Shown: positions 18,475 through 27,851, counted from the first letter of the stretch. The stretch: DNA of 64,000 nt from JAUCQB01 sp964586235 (GCA_964586235.1 CAZPIO010000022.1:1-64000), one strand, 5' to 3'. Translations and numbers: made by a program. The notes: a model not told the origin generated them from the sequence alone.

Positions 18475-19389
18475 ATGAACACCGCAGCTTCGACCCAACA
18501 AACTCAACCCGCCAAAGGTGTTTTCGTCGGCCGCGTGGTCAGCAACGAGTTGATCTGCCGCGATCACTGGCGATTCGAGGTGGAACTCGACTCGTTTCCT
18601 CCGGCGGTGCCGGGGCAGTTCGTGCAGATACTGTGTCGGGACCTGGAAGGACGAGACGGCTCGGGCGGGGCATTCCTGCGGCGGCCATTCAGCATCGGAG
18701 GCCTGCGACGAACGGGAGACCGGGTCAGGATTCAGATCCTTCATCGCGTCATCGGCGTCGGAACCAGGTGGCTTTCCCGTCTGGCCCCCGGTGACGCGGT
18801 CAGCTTCCTCGGTCCGCTCGGTCAGCCGTTCTCGATTGACCCCAAGCGACCCGCGGCCTTGCTCGTCGGCGGCGGTATCGGCTTGCCGCCACTGATCTGG
18901 CTGGCGGAAACGCTGGTTCAGGCGGGTAAGCAGACGCTCGCTTTCGCCGGGGCGCGGACGAAGGCTCTCCTGCCTTTGACCCGCATCCCCGAAGTCCCCA
19001 TCTCGGGCGCCCAACCGGCGATGGCCTTCCGCGAATTCGCGGAATACAGCGTCCCGGTGGTGGTCTCGACCGATGACGGTAGTCTCGGCGCCCCCGGCCT
19101 GATCCTCGAACACTTCGAGCGGTATCTCGCCACGGCCGACTCGGCCGCAGCCTCCAGCGTGGTTTACACCTGCGGGCCCGATCGGATGATCGCGGCCGTC
19201 GCCAGGGCGTGCGAGAAGCGGTCCATCCCCTGCCAGGTGTGCCTGGAGCGCATGATGGGCTGCGGGATGGGCACCTGCCAGTCCTGCGTGATCCGCACCC
19301 GCGATCCCGAGGACCCTGAGGGATGGCGATATCGACTCTGCTGCACCGATGGGCCCGTTTTTGACGGCCGAACGATCATCTGGGACTGA
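18475..19389 (+). CDS. pyrK: Dihydroorotate dehydrogenase electron-transfer subunit PyrK-like
   Basis: A 304-residue ferredoxin-reductase-type protein. FAD domain with FLRRPFSIGG near residue 65, NAD-binding domain with LLVGGGIGLPPLIWLAE near 125 and VVYTCGPDRMI near 230, and a C-terminal [2Fe-2S] site CLERMMGCGMGTCQSCV with a further Cys in RLCCTDGPVF, all diagnostic for PyrK. It would pass electrons from PyrD-bound FMN to NAD in pyrimidine synthesis. pyrD is not adjacent here, so the gene is separated from its usual partner. It follows the nuclease-like gene with only 7 bases between them and may be read from the same transcript. Confidence 0.88.
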   Translation: MNTAASTQQTQPAKGVFVGRVVSNELICRDHWRFEVELDSFPPAVPGQFVQILCRDLEGRDGSGGAFLRRPFSIGGLRRTGDRVRIQILHRVIGVGTRWLSRLAPGDAVSFLGPLGQPFSIDPKRPAALLVGGGIGLPPLIWLAETLVQAGKQTLAFAGARTKALLPLTRIPEVPISGAQPAMAFREFAEYSVPVVVSTDDGSLGAPGLILEHFERYLATADSAAASSVVYTCGPDRMIAAVARACEKRSIPCQVCLERMMGCGMGTCQSCVIRTRDPEDPEGWRYRLCCTDGPVFDGRTIIWD

Positions 19390-19443
19390 TCGCGGGGCTG
19401 ACGGGTGGCCGACGCCTCCCCGGGGCGACCCAACAGAGTTCAT

Positions 19444-19451
19444 GGTATAAT
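19444..19451 (+). promoter_or_regulatory. Extended -10 element (TGGTATAAT type)
   Basis: TGGTATAAT (TG-N-TATAAT) lies 72 bases upstream of the RCK-protein start at 19523. No good -35 box is present at the usual distance, which is acceptable for an extended -10 promoter. The same nonamer is found ahead of ispA at 38083-38091. Confidence 0.35.
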
Positions 19452-19522
19452 CAACCGGCAGCCCGCACGCCGGCGGTGCGCGAGTGGGCTCTTCATCTGG
19501 CGGTTTGCATCGGAGTAGAACC

Positions 19523-20125
19523 ATGAGCGACCAGCCGGAATCCGGTTCCCAGCGGCAGAACGAATACATGGGCTTCTACGCCGACGGCGTTGTCCACCTG
19601 TCGGCCCAGGTCGACTGGCCGAACGGAACACCGGTCTGCGTCCGCGTGGCCGAACCGCTTCCCGGCGACCGGGCCAACGGTCTGGTTCTCAGGAAAGTGA
19701 TCATCGCCGGCTTCGGGCTGGCGGGCAGGTGGATCGCGGACATCTTCGACCGCCATGGCATCGAGTACGTCATCGTGGAAACGAACCACGCCACCGTCGA
19801 GGCCCAGCGGCGCATCGGCCGCGTGGTCATCGAGGGTGACATCTCGGAGGAGTCGACACTGCGGGCCGCCGATATCGCCAACGCGTCGATCCTGGCGCTG
19901 ACCGTGCCGGACGAGCAGGCCGTTCTGGCCGCGACGGAGCTGGCGCGGCGGCTCAACCCGAACATCTACATCGTCGCCCGCACGCTCTACTCGTCGTCGG
20001 GCATGCAGGCCTCGCAGCTCGGCGCCGACGAGGTGGTCAAGGCCGAACAGGTGGTGGCAAGACAGTTCTACGAAATGCTGCTCCGCAAGATCGGCAAGCC
20101 GGACGCCGTGAGTCCGGGCCGGTAA
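19523..20125 (+). CDS. TrkA-N/RCK NAD-binding protein
   Basis: ATG 19523 follows GGAG. After a short lead with YADGVVHLSAQVDWPNGTPV (a small beta element), residues 55-180 form a Rossmann RCK domain: VIIAGFGLAGRWIADIFDRH (GxGxxG), the acidic end of the second strand in VIVETNHATVE, VIEGDISEESTLRAA and LALTVPDEQAVLAATELA. RCK domains gate potassium channels and transporters; this one has no membrane part or C-terminal RCK domain, so it would be a soluble regulatory subunit or a sensor. Length is 200 residues. Its membrane partner is not in the window. Confidence 0.8.
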   Translation: MSDQPESGSQRQNEYMGFYADGVVHLSAQVDWPNGTPVCVRVAEPLPGDRANGLVLRKVIIAGFGLAGRWIADIFDRHGIEYVIVETNHATVEAQRRIGRVVIEGDISEESTLRAADIANASILALTVPDEQAVLAATELARRLNPNIYIVARTLYSSSGMQASQLGADEVVKAEQVVARQFYEMLLRKIGKPDAVSPGR

Positions 20126-20164
20126 GACGTCGCAGACTCGTTTCATTTGATCGGGAGGTGCGTC

Positions 20165-20653
20165 ATGTCGAGATTTCCGTTCCGCATTCCGGGCAGGGCC
20201 TCGATCGAGGGCTTGCAGTCGGAGCTCAGCAGCATGGTCGAACGATGGTGGCACTGCGGCCTGAACACCGGGCCGCTGGACGGGCAGGATTGGGCCCCGG
20301 CCGCGGAGATCGTCGAAGAAGCCGACTGCTATCGGGTCACGCTGGAACTGCCGGGAGTGCAGGGCTCATCGCTCGACGTGGTCGCGGTCGGCACCACGCT
20401 CCGGATCATCGGCGACAAACCCGCACCCGCGGCTTCGGACGAGGCTTCGTCCCAGAAGACCGTCTACAGCGAGCGCCGCTACGGCGCTTTCAAGCGGCTG
20501 ATCAACCTGCCGGGCGCGGTGCGGATCAACGAGGTCACCGCCGTAATGGCCGACGGCGTCCTCACGGTCACGCTTCCCAAGGCGACCGGTGCCGGGCCGT
20601 CGGATGTCCGCATCCCGGTGCAGACCCCGGACGCAGCCCCACCGACCACGTGA
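20165..20653 (+). CDS. Hsp20 family small heat-shock protein
   Basis: ATG 20165 follows GGGAGGTG. The 162-residue product has an alpha-crystallin domain: WAPAAEIVEEADCYRVTLEL, PGVQGSSLDVVA, SERRYGAFKRLINLPGAV and GVLTVTLPKA. It is an ATP-independent holdase chaperone in the cytoplasm. It lies 39 bases after the RCK gene on the same strand. I see no ROSE-type thermometer or CIRCE operator in the short gap. Confidence 0.92.
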   Translation: MSRFPFRIPGRASIEGLQSELSSMVERWWHCGLNTGPLDGQDWAPAAEIVEEADCYRVTLELPGVQGSSLDVVAVGTTLRIIGDKPAPAASDEASSQKTVYSERRYGAFKRLINLPGAVRINEVTAVMADGVLTVTLPKATGAGPSDVRIPVQTPDAAPPTT

Positions 20654-20765
20654 GACCTTGGTCTCACCGCGCTGATGCGAGATGAGCTGCGGGTCACAGG
20701 CAGCCCGGACGACACTGCGCGGGGCCGGCCTTGCCCGGAGACTGCCGACCGCGGATGCAGCGGTC

Positions 20766-21479
20766 TCACTTCTGTCCGGCCGTGCCCTCGCAGGCCATCA
20801 GGCGGTACACGACCCCGGCCACGGCCGCACCGACGATCGGAGCAACCCAGAACACCCAGAGCTGCGACAGGGCCGCGCCGCCGACGAACAGGGCCGGCCC
20901 GGTGCTCCGAGCCGGGTTCACCGACGTCCCGGTCACCGGAATCGAAACGAGGTGAATAAGCGTGAGGCCCAGGCCGATCGCGATGGCCGCGAAGCCGGCA
21001 GGAGCCCGCCGGTCCGTCGAACCCAGGATGATCATCAGGAACATGAAGGTCATCACCACTTCGGTGACGATCGCCGCGGCAAGCGAGTAATGGCCGGGCG
21101 ACTGTGCCCCGTAGCCGTTGGCCCCGAGCCCATTGGTGTCGAGTTTGTAGTCAGCGTTTCCGGTGGCGATGACATACAGGACCGCTGCCCCGGCGATGGC
21201 CCCGAGCACCTGAGCGATGATGTACGGTACCAGCTCCTTGGCGCTGAACCGCCCCCCGACGCACAGCCCCACGGACACGGCCGGGTTCAGGTGGCAGCCC
21301 GAGATGTGCCCGATCGCAAAGGCCATCGTCAGCACCGTCAACCCGAACGCCAGGGCAATGCCCACGATCCCGATGCCGATCTCCGGAAACTTGCCCGCCA
21401 GAACCGCGCTTCCGCACCCTCCCAATACCAGCCAGAACGTCCCGATGAACTCGGCCAACAGACGGTTTCCGACTTTCAT
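20766..21479 (-). CDS. aqpZ: Aquaporin Z-type water channel
   Basis: The start at 21479 has AAAGGAG upstream. The 237-residue protein has six membrane segments and both pore loops: HISGCHLNPAVSVGLCVGGR (first NPA) and PVTGTSVNPARSTGPALF (second NPA). AEFIGTFWLVLGGCGSAVLA is the usual AqpZ N-terminus. The Arg after the second NPA and a His in TLIHLVSIPV fit a water-selective filter. Confidence 0.95.
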   Translation of the reverse strand: MKVGNRLLAEFIGTFWLVLGGCGSAVLAGKFPEIGIGIVGIALAFGLTVLTMAFAIGHISGCHLNPAVSVGLCVGGRFSAKELVPYIIAQVLGAIAGAAVLYVIATGNADYKLDTNGLGANGYGAQSPGHYSLAAAIVTEVVMTFMFLMIILGSTDRRAPAGFAAIAIGLGLTLIHLVSIPVTGTSVNPARSTGPALFVGGAALSQLWVFWVAPIVGAAVAGVVYRLMACEGTAGQK

Positions 21480-21752
21480 GGTTGTGCTCCTTTGTGCGAC
21501 GTGACAGCCAACTCGTTTGACCCAACAGGCCGCGACGACCGCGGCGTTCGGTTCATCCTGGGCCGCACGTGAGGGCGCGGCCCGGATCTGTGGTGCCATT
21601 TATAGAACCCGCCGGATCATGCTGTCAAGCGGCGGAGGCTCGGGAATCAGCGTCCGGCCCCGAGTTCCGCTGGCCATGCTCTTGCTCCACTCCACCTTGG
21701 CGAAAGCCAGATGCGTGGCGCGGCTTCCTTGTCGGCTGCGCTCGTGCCCAAT

Positions 21753-21784
21753 CAAAACAGCAGGGTGCGCTTTTGCGCACCCTG
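21753..21784 (-). terminator. Intrinsic terminator of the flotillin operon
   Basis: On the minus strand a perfect 10-bp stem (CAGGGTGCGC / GCGCACCCTG, 4-base AAAA loop) is followed by CTGTTTTG. It begins 46 bases past the flotillin stop codon. Confidence 0.6.
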
Positions 21785-21829
21785 CGTTTATGGTGATTCT
21801 GGAAGGCGCTCACATGAGGTCGGCGCCGT

Positions 21830-23218
21830 TCACCTCTTGGATGACGGGCTGACCGATGTCGACGGCGCCGCATGCGGCGCGGCCGGTGCGGCCTCGTGGT
21901 GCCCGTCGCTGCCCAGGTTGCCGGCGATTGTCTGGGCCAGCTTGCGCAGGTCGATGCCCATGACCGACTCGATCGTGGCCAGCGATTCCGAGATCATCCG
22001 CGCCCGGCCCATGGCCGCACCGCTGATCGCCCGGCCCTGGTCGCCGTCGATCACCGTGACGTTGCCCAGTTCGACGTTGGCGACCGTCTTGGTGATCTCG
22101 CGCACCACGCCCGGCATCATTTCAGCGAGCATGACCTTGAGGGCCTCGGGGTGCTGCTGGATGGCCTGGCCGATGGATTCGATCGCGGCGGCGCGGGCCT
22201 TGCCTTCCTCCAGGATCAGGGCGGCATCGCCCTCGGCCTTGGCCTTGGCCACGTCGCGGGCGGCGGCGGCCGGCTTGACCTGCGACGCCAGCAGGCGCGC
22301 CTCCTCCTTGGCGGCAGCGGCCTTCTGTGTCTCGGCCTCCTTCAGTTCCGCCTCGCGAGCCAGTTCGGCCCGGCGAATCCGGAGCGCGTTTTCAGCCTCG
22401 GCGATAGACTGCTCGGCACCCAGCCGGGCGGATTCGGCTTTCTGATGAGCGCCGGCCTCGGCCGATCGGGCCTCCGCGTCGCGATCGGCCCGGGCTTTCC
22501 TCGCCATGGCGTCGGCCTCGGCCTCCTTGATGTCAGCGTCGGCTTTCTTCTGGGCTTCATACTGGCGGGCGCTGGCCTTGACTTCGGCCGAGGCCTTGCG
22601 GGCGATCGATTCAAGATACTGATCGGCGTCGTGGACGTTCTGGATGTTCACGCTGTCGATGTTAAGGCCGAGTTTGCGGAAATCGTCGCTGACCTCGCTC
22701 ATGACCGTAGCCACGAACTTGTCGCGGTCTTCGACCATCTCCTCCGGCGTCATCTTGCCGATGACCGCGCGCAGACCGCCCTCGAGCGTCTCGCGGGCCA
22801 CGCGCTGCAGCTCCTGCATCGGCTCGCCGAGGAATCGCTCGATGGCGTTGCTCCGCAGGTCGGGCTCGGATGACACCTTGACGTTGGCCACACCGGTGAC
22901 CGTCACCGGGATCATCTTGCCGCCGCCGGACTGGGCGCTGACCTCCAGGCCCACCTGCATGTTGCGCAGGCTGATCCGCGAGACCTTCTCGATGATCGGA
23001 ACCACCAGGGTCCGGCCGCCGATCAGCGTGCGGTAGCCCTGGCCCTGCGTGGACCGCCGGCCGCTGATCACCAGCATCTCGCTTGGGTTGCCGACCACCA
23101 TGAGTTTGCCGATCAGCAGGGCGATGGCGATGATGATGCCCAGAATGCCCAGGCCGATGACCAACGGGCCGGTCAGACTGTCGGGCGACGAGCTTGCTGC
23201 AAGAATGACTGCGTACAT
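21830..23218 (-). CDS. Flotillin-like membrane scaffold protein
   Basis: The start at 23218 has AAAGGAGG upstream. The 462-residue protein has one N-terminal membrane segment (LVIGLGILGIIIAIALLIGK), an SPFH/PHB domain (NPSEMLVISGRR, ISLRNMQVGLEVSAQ, MIPVTVTGVANVKVS), and a long Ala/Glu-rich coiled coil with repeated EAEADAMARKARADRDAEA-type sequence. This is the FloT/YuaG layout. Bacterial flotillins organise membrane microdomains. The upstream gene encodes an NfeD/YuaF-like protein, the usual operon partner, 21 bases away. Confidence 0.92.
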   Translation of the reverse strand: MYAVILAASSSPDSLTGPLVIGLGILGIIIAIALLIGKLMVVGNPSEMLVISGRRSTQGQGYRTLIGGRTLVVPIIEKVSRISLRNMQVGLEVSAQSGGGKMIPVTVTGVANVKVSSEPDLRSNAIERFLGEPMQELQRVARETLEGGLRAVIGKMTPEEMVEDRDKFVATVMSEVSDDFRKLGLNIDSVNIQNVHDADQYLESIARKASAEVKASARQYEAQKKADADIKEAEADAMARKARADRDAEARSAEAGAHQKAESARLGAEQSIAEAENALRIRRAELAREAELKEAETQKAAAAKEEARLLASQVKPAAAARDVAKAKAEGDAALILEEGKARAAAIESIGQAIQQHPEALKVMLAEMMPGVVREITKTVANVELGNVTVIDGDQGRAISGAAMGRARMISESLATIESVMGIDLRKLAQTIAGNLGSDGHHEAAPAAPHAAPSTSVSPSSKR

Positions 23219-23239
23219 GTTGCGTGTCCTCCTTTGGCG

Positions 23240-23959
23240 TCAGATGGTCTGCGTCTCAGTCGACGCAGCGTGTTCGTCCTGCGCGACCACTTCGGCAGTC
23301 GCGTCGTTCAAACCGATGATGAACACCGTGTCGCCCTTGTCAAAGTGATCGCCCGTCTGCCGGGCAACGGCCGGGATGAATCGCGTCCCGCCGCGCACGC
23401 AGACCGCGACCTCACCCTTGTTGCGGCCGTGGATGGCCACGGTCACGCGGGCCGGGCGGTTGACGTACTCGACGGCGCTCGGCGCACTGTTGCCGCTGGT
23501 CCTTCGCAGGAAGCGAAGCAGTTGGTGTACCGCCTGCCCGGCGATCAGGCCGCACAGGGCGGCCAGCGCGGCCACGGCGCTTGACTGAATGTTCGAAAAC
23601 AAGGTCAGCGACGTACCAACCAGGCCGAACACGGCCAGGAAGTAGACCACGAAGCTGATCGAAAACCACGACGTGAGCGAGAACCACTCGTGGCCGTGAC
23701 CGAACCCCCCGTCAAGCCCTCCATCAGCGCCGCCGCTCGGGTCGACGTGCACATCGGAGGGCAGATCGGCGTGCACGTCCGTGGAGAAATCGAGCCCGCC
23801 GTCCACCTGGACGTCGGTGCCGGCGTGGCCGCCGAACAGCGAGGAGATCAGCAGCATCCCCCCGCCGACCACGAGCGAAACAATGTAGACGGTCATCAGG
23901 GGCACGGATCCCACCCACAAGAGAGCGCCATCGGCCAGGAGAATCGGATTGTCGAACAT
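23240..23959 (-). CDS. NfeD/YuaF-like membrane protein
   Basis: The start at 23959 has GGGAGG upstream. The 239-residue protein has an N-terminal membrane segment (VPLMTVYIVSLVVGGGMLLI), an acidic Gly/Asp-rich loop (DVQVDGGLDFSTDVHADLPS), two more membrane segments (FSISFVVYFLAVFGLVGTSL and SSAVAALAALCGLIAGQAV) and a C-terminal OB-like beta barrel (VNRPARVTVAIHGRNKGEVA, GDHFDKGDTVFIIGLNDATA). NfeD-type OB domains pair with SPFH proteins; this gene directly precedes the flotillin gene. Confidence 0.85.
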   Translation of the reverse strand: MFDNPILLADGALLWVGSVPLMTVYIVSLVVGGGMLLISSLFGGHAGTDVQVDGGLDFSTDVHADLPSDVHVDPSGGADGGLDGGFGHGHEWFSLTSWFSISFVVYFLAVFGLVGTSLTLFSNIQSSAVAALAALCGLIAGQAVHQLLRFLRRTSGNSAPSAVEYVNRPARVTVAIHGRNKGEVAVCVRGGTRFIPAVARQTGDHFDKGDTVFIIGLNDATAEVVAQDEHAASTETQTI

Positions 23960-24341
23960 GTTTTAGCCTCCCTCTGCCATGGTGGCTCGCCGCCTTCCGG
24001 GCCACCAGCGAATGGCATCTTGTTTGAGTCTCAATCTACCCGCTGCGGGGACCGGCGCCCATTAGAAACGCAGGCGTTTTTATGAATCGCCGCGACCGGC
24101 ATGACCGGCGGCCGGGCATGCCAAAGGTCGATGCAAGTCCTTGTCGCAAAAAGAGTTGTGTGCCGACGCGTCTCGACCTCGGTCAATCCGGCGGCCAAGG
24201 CCCCCGGCCGCGCTGCGTCGCGCGACCCTGCACCCACATGGGCCCTCAACCCTGTAGACACCGCCACCGCCAACTCGTTACAGAACGACTATGCTCGTCG
24301 GGCCGTCTCTCCGAGCCGCAAATGGCACGAATGGCATGTGA
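23960..24341. other. Gene-free stretch upstream of the NfeD/flotillin operon
   Basis: About 380 bases. The first bases carry the Shine-Dalgarno of the NfeD-like gene. I see no other gene, RNA or clear promoter. Confidence 0.4.
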
Positions 24342-24485
24342 TTACCGGCCGCGTTTCTCGAGGTACTTCAGCAGCCAAGGCATAACCGGCTCGAGGTCGA
24401 ACGACTTCCAGGTCGAGCCGTACCCGCACTTAAAGAGCGTCACGCCGAGAACCTGCGGGTCCTTCATCAGTTCCCGGTCATATCC
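24342..24485 (-). pseudogene. C-terminal gene remnant (glycosidase-like tail)
   Basis: The last 46 codons of a minus-strand frame read YDRELMKDPQVLGVTLFKCG then YGSTWKSFDLEPVMPWLLKY, which looks like genuine protein. It recalls the end of TIM-barrel hydrolase domains (xYDxELxxDxxVxGxTxFxxG). Upstream of it the frame decays into Arg/Pro-rich sequence with no family resemblance. Only the tail of a gene survives. Confidence 0.35.
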
Positions 24486-24696
24486 TTGCCGCTGATAACC
24501 GCACGCTCGATCGAGCCTGGAGTTCCGGCCCGGAGTGTCGCGCACGAAAACAGACACCAGCATGCGGCAACGAATACGCGTGTTCGCATCATCATGTCCT
24601 CTCGCGCAGGCAGCTTGGGTGCCACTGGCGGCCTTCGTCCCGAGCTCAGGTCGAGGGGCTTGCCCGACGTTGTCCGGGAATTCACCGAGCGGAATG

Positions 24697-24787
24697 CACG
24701 CCCGGGTGGCCCATCGCTTCAGCGATGGGGGAGCGAACTCGCGGCCGAGTTGATGTCCCCCACGGCTGAAGCCATGGGGCACCCACC
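24697..24787. repeat. Nested inverted repeat
   Basis: Two arms of about 25 bases, each with a core of the form CCATxGCTTCAGCxxTGG, face each other across roughly 30 bases. Each arm is itself nearly palindromic (CCATCGCT / AGCGATGG). The element lies 80 bases from the end of the HAD gene and contains no coding sequence. It may be a mobile palindromic element; no family is assigned. Confidence 0.5.
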
Positions 24788-24865
24788 GAATTCCCGGGCA
24801 ACCTCGGCTTGTCCGCCAGTGCACGGGCAGACAAGCTGTTCGTGGCACACAACAGGGTCGGACTC

Positions 24866-25486
24866 TCAGCCGATCCCCAGCAGCGTCAGCAGTTCGCTCA
24901 GCCGTCGGACGACGTGGTTGGCCTGGTCGGCGAACTCGGGGATTGTACCGTTCCCGGCCATCAGCACGGTGGTGGCCCCGGCCTCGTTGCCCGACATCAG
25001 GTCAAACAGGTAGTCGCCCACCACCCACGCGGCCGTCGGGTCCACGGTCAGCCTGCGACAGATGGTCCGTACCGGCTCGGGCGAAGGCTTGATCGCCCCG
25101 TCCTCGCGCGTGTAAATGCAGTCAAATGTCATCCCGTGCTTGGCCAACACCATATCAACCGACCGGCGGCTGTTGCGGGTAAGCAGGCCAAGCGGGATGC
25201 CCGCGCGGCGAATCTCAGCGAGCACCGCCAGGGCATCGTCCCACAACTCGCTCTCGTGCGCCGCCTTCTCCTCGTGCCTGACGAGAATGACCTCGCAGCG
25301 GTCGCGTTCGGCCGGAGTCATCGTCTCCATCGCCTCAAGGATCGGCGTGCGCGGCTGGGTCGGCAGGCCAATCTCGCGGCGGATGGCGTCGAAATCGAAG
25401 TACGGCACGGTGAGCGTGCCGTCAAGGTCAAAGATGACGACGGCCGCGCGAGCGTCAGCGGCATTTCCGGACTTCGAGGCTTTCAC
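24866..25486 (-). CDS. HAD-superfamily phosphatase (Gph-like)
   Basis: The 206-residue protein starts at a GTG and has motif I VVIFDLDGTLT near residue 17, a helical cap, motif II GLLTRNSRRSVD near 102, motif III Lys in DGAIKPSPEPV near 132, and motif IV VVGDYLFDLMSGNEAGA near 152. The full DxDGT motif and the cap fit phosphoglycolate-phosphatase-like members. The substrate is unknown. The Shine-Dalgarno is poor, and an upstream start cannot be excluded. Confidence 0.85.
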   Translation of the reverse strand: MKASKSGNAADARAAVVIFDLDGTLTVPYFDFDAIRREIGLPTQPRTPILEAMETMTPAERDRCEVILVRHEEKAAHESELWDDALAVLAEIRRAGIPLGLLTRNSRRSVDMVLAKHGMTFDCIYTREDGAIKPSPEPVRTICRRLTVDPTAAWVVGDYLFDLMSGNEAGATTVLMAGNGTIPEFADQANHVVRRLSELLTLLGIG

Positions 25487-25626
25487 ACCGGAGGTTTAAC
25501 TGGCAAAGCGGCGGGGGTCAAGCGGTCACGGCCGCGGGCCGCCCGTACGGGGGGCTTGACCTTGGCCGGAGAACGGATTGCAGTTATCTTTCGCCCGGAA
25601 TCGGCTGACGACGGCGGGATGCAGCT

Positions 25627-27837
25627 ATGGACCATGCCAATGGCGACCTGATGCTCCAGACCATGGTTGTCGCTTTCGCGGCCGGCATCCTGCTGATCGT
25701 CATCTCGCGCCGCTTTCAGTTGCCCGCGATCGTCCTGCTGCTGTTGGGGGGTTATGCGTGCGGCCCGCAGATCCTGGGCATCGTACGGCCGGATGCGCTT
25801 GGAGGCGGTCTGGTCGTCATCGTCGAGCTGGCCGTCGGCCTGATCCTGTTCGACGGCGGCCTGACACTCAACGTTCAAGGTTACCGGCTGGCCTCCGGGC
25901 CTATACGGCGCCTGCTGACGGCCGGGGTCTTCGTCACCTGGCTCGGAACGGCGGCCGCCATCGGCAGCATCTTCCCAAAAATACCGGCCTCCATGGCCCT
26001 CCTGGCGGGCAGCCTGGTGATTGTCACCGGTCCGACGGTCATCGGGCCGCTGCTCAAACGAGTCAAGGTCAATGCCAGGCTCAACCACATTCTCCATTGG
26101 GAGAGTGTGCTGATCGATCCAATCGGCGTTTTCGTGTCGATTCTGTGTTTCGAATGGATCAGCGGAACGGAGGGTGGTACCGCGATCGCGCACTTTGCCA
26201 TGCGCCTGTTCTGGGGGCTGATCGTGGGGGTCGGCGGAGGGCTGCTGGTGCACAGGCTTCTTCACGGCCGGCTGGTCCCCGAGGAGTTGACCAATATCTC
26301 TGTGTTGGCGATGGCCGTGCTGATTTTCGGCCTCGGCGAGATGGTTCTGTCGAAGTCGGGCCTTCTGTCGGTAACGGTTGCCGGGTTCGTCATCGGGGTC
26401 AAGAACCCACCCGAGTTGAAGCAGATTCGCCGGTTCAAGGCGGAAATCGCGGATCTGGCGATCGGGATCCTGTTCATACTCCTGGCCGCGAGACTCAGGA
26501 GCGAACAATTCGTCGCCTTCGGGGCCGGCGGAGCGTTGCTGGTGGCGATCGTCATGCTCGTTATCCGTCCGGTGAACGTGGTCGTCTCGACCGTCGGGCA
26601 CGGTCTGCCGTGGAGGGAACAGCTCTTCCTGTCGTGGATCGCCCCGCGGGGCATCGTGGCGGCGTCGATGGCGTCACTCTTCTCGCTGCAGCTCGCCGAG
26701 GCGTTCCCGGCATCAGCGACGTTCATCGAAACCTTCGTTTACTCGGTGATCGCGGGCACGGTCGTTCTGCAGGGTCTGACCGCCGGATTGGCCGCCGGCC
26801 TGCTCAAGGTGAAGGCCCCCGCGCCGACGGGCTGGATGATCGTCGGTGCGCATCGGCTGGGCCAGGAGGTGGCTCGCTTTGTCAGCGAAACCGCTCATTT
26901 CCGCGCGATGCTCGTGGATACCAACGCCCGGATGGTCTTTGAGGCCCGGCAGGAGGGCCTTCAGGCCATTGTCGCGGACGCCCGCGATCTGGAGCTCATG
27001 GAACAGGACGACTTCCAGGGGATCGGCAATCTTCTGGCCCTCACCGACAACGAGGATCTCAACATGCTGCTGTGCCAGCGGTGGTCGGAAGCGTTCGGCC
27101 GATCGCACGTCTTCTTCTGGTCGCCGAGCCTGGATCGTCGTCCGGGCGAACGGCGGGGACAGGCGGTGTGGTCGCGGCTGCCCAAGCCGTCCATCCTCAG
27201 TGCCGAGCTTGCCCGGAGCGAAGCCGCCGCCGTCCTGGACAGGTCGACGGAACCCAGTCGTCTTTCGCAGGGGACCCCTATCGCGGCGTTCTACAAGAAC
27301 CAGGTGCATCTGACACCGGCGGACTCCATCCCCGCGGGCCTCTCGGAGCCCTATCCTCTGCTCGTACTGAGGCGAGAGGCGGACTATCTCCGCAGGGGAT
27401 TGCGGCCTGAGCTGGCGGTCCGGCTCGAAGTGGCGGACCAGCCGGCGCTCTTCGAGGAGTTGGTGACGCGGATCGTCGAGGTCGAGCCGAAGCTGCCTCG
27501 CGACGCCATTCTCAAGGAGTTGATGACTCGCGAGCAAGTCTGGCCGACGGCTCTCGGGCACGGCATTGCCGTTCCGCACGCCTATTGCCGGGCGATGACG
27601 GGTCGCATTTGCGCGGTGGCCCAGATTCCGGCGGGCGTCGATTTCAAGTCGCCTGACGGCGAGAAGGTGCGTCTGGTCTTCCTGCTGCTCAGTCCACAGG
27701 GTGATCCCGAGGGGCACCTGGCCACAATGGCTGAGATCGCCCGGATGGTGGCCGATCCGGAGGTCAGGGACTCGCTGCTGTCGGCCCGTAGCCCCGAGGA
27801 GCTGATGGCCAGGCTGCGAACGGCGGCACCGGCGTGA
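25627..27837 (+). CDS. Cation:proton antiporter (CPA1/NhaP type) fused to RCK-like and PTS EIIA-like domains
   Basis: The 736-residue protein has three parts. Residues 1-395 form an antiporter membrane domain with about a dozen hydrophobic segments, including LILFDGGLTLNVQG, GPTVIGPLLKRVKVNARLNH and HWESVLIDPIGVFVS. Residues 400-490 form a Rossmann-like RCK domain (GWMIVGAHRLGQEVARFVSE, LVDTNARMVFEARQEGL). Residues 590-736 match a PTS EIIA type-2 domain with the phospho-accepting His in ALGHGIAVPHAYC and VRLVFLLLSPQGDPEGHLAT. It would exchange Na+ or K+ for protons across the inner membrane; the soluble domains probably sense nucleotide and phosphorylation state. A second ATG lies at 25651. 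Confidence 0.87.
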   Translation: MDHANGDLMLQTMVVAFAAGILLIVISRRFQLPAIVLLLLGGYACGPQILGIVRPDALGGGLVVIVELAVGLILFDGGLTLNVQGYRLASGPIRRLLTAGVFVTWLGTAAAIGSIFPKIPASMALLAGSLVIVTGPTVIGPLLKRVKVNARLNHILHWESVLIDPIGVFVSILCFEWISGTEGGTAIAHFAMRLFWGLIVGVGGGLLVHRLLHGRLVPEELTNISVLAMAVLIFGLGEMVLSKSGLLSVTVAGFVIGVKNPPELKQIRRFKAEIADLAIGILFILLAARLRSEQFVAFGAGGALLVAIVMLVIRPVNVVVSTVGHGLPWREQLFLSWIAPRGIVAASMASLFSLQLAEAFPASATFIETFVYSVIAGTVVLQGLTAGLAAGLLKVKAPAPTGWMIVGAHRLGQEVARFVSETAHFRAMLVDTNARMVFEARQEGLQAIVADARDLELMEQDDFQGIGNLLALTDNEDLNMLLCQRWSEAFGRSHVFFWSPSLDRRPGERRGQAVWSRLPKPSILSAELARSEAAAVLDRSTEPSRLSQGTPIAAFYKNQVHLTPADSIPAGLSEPYPLLVLRREADYLRRGLRPELAVRLEVADQPALFEELVTRIVEVEPKLPRDAILKELMTREQVWPTALGHGIAVPHAYCRAMTGRICAVAQIPAGVDFKSPDGEKVRLVFLLLSPQGDPEGHLATMAEIARMVADPEVRDSLLSARSPEELMARLRTAAPA

Positions 27838-27851
27838 CGGGAGGATCGCAT

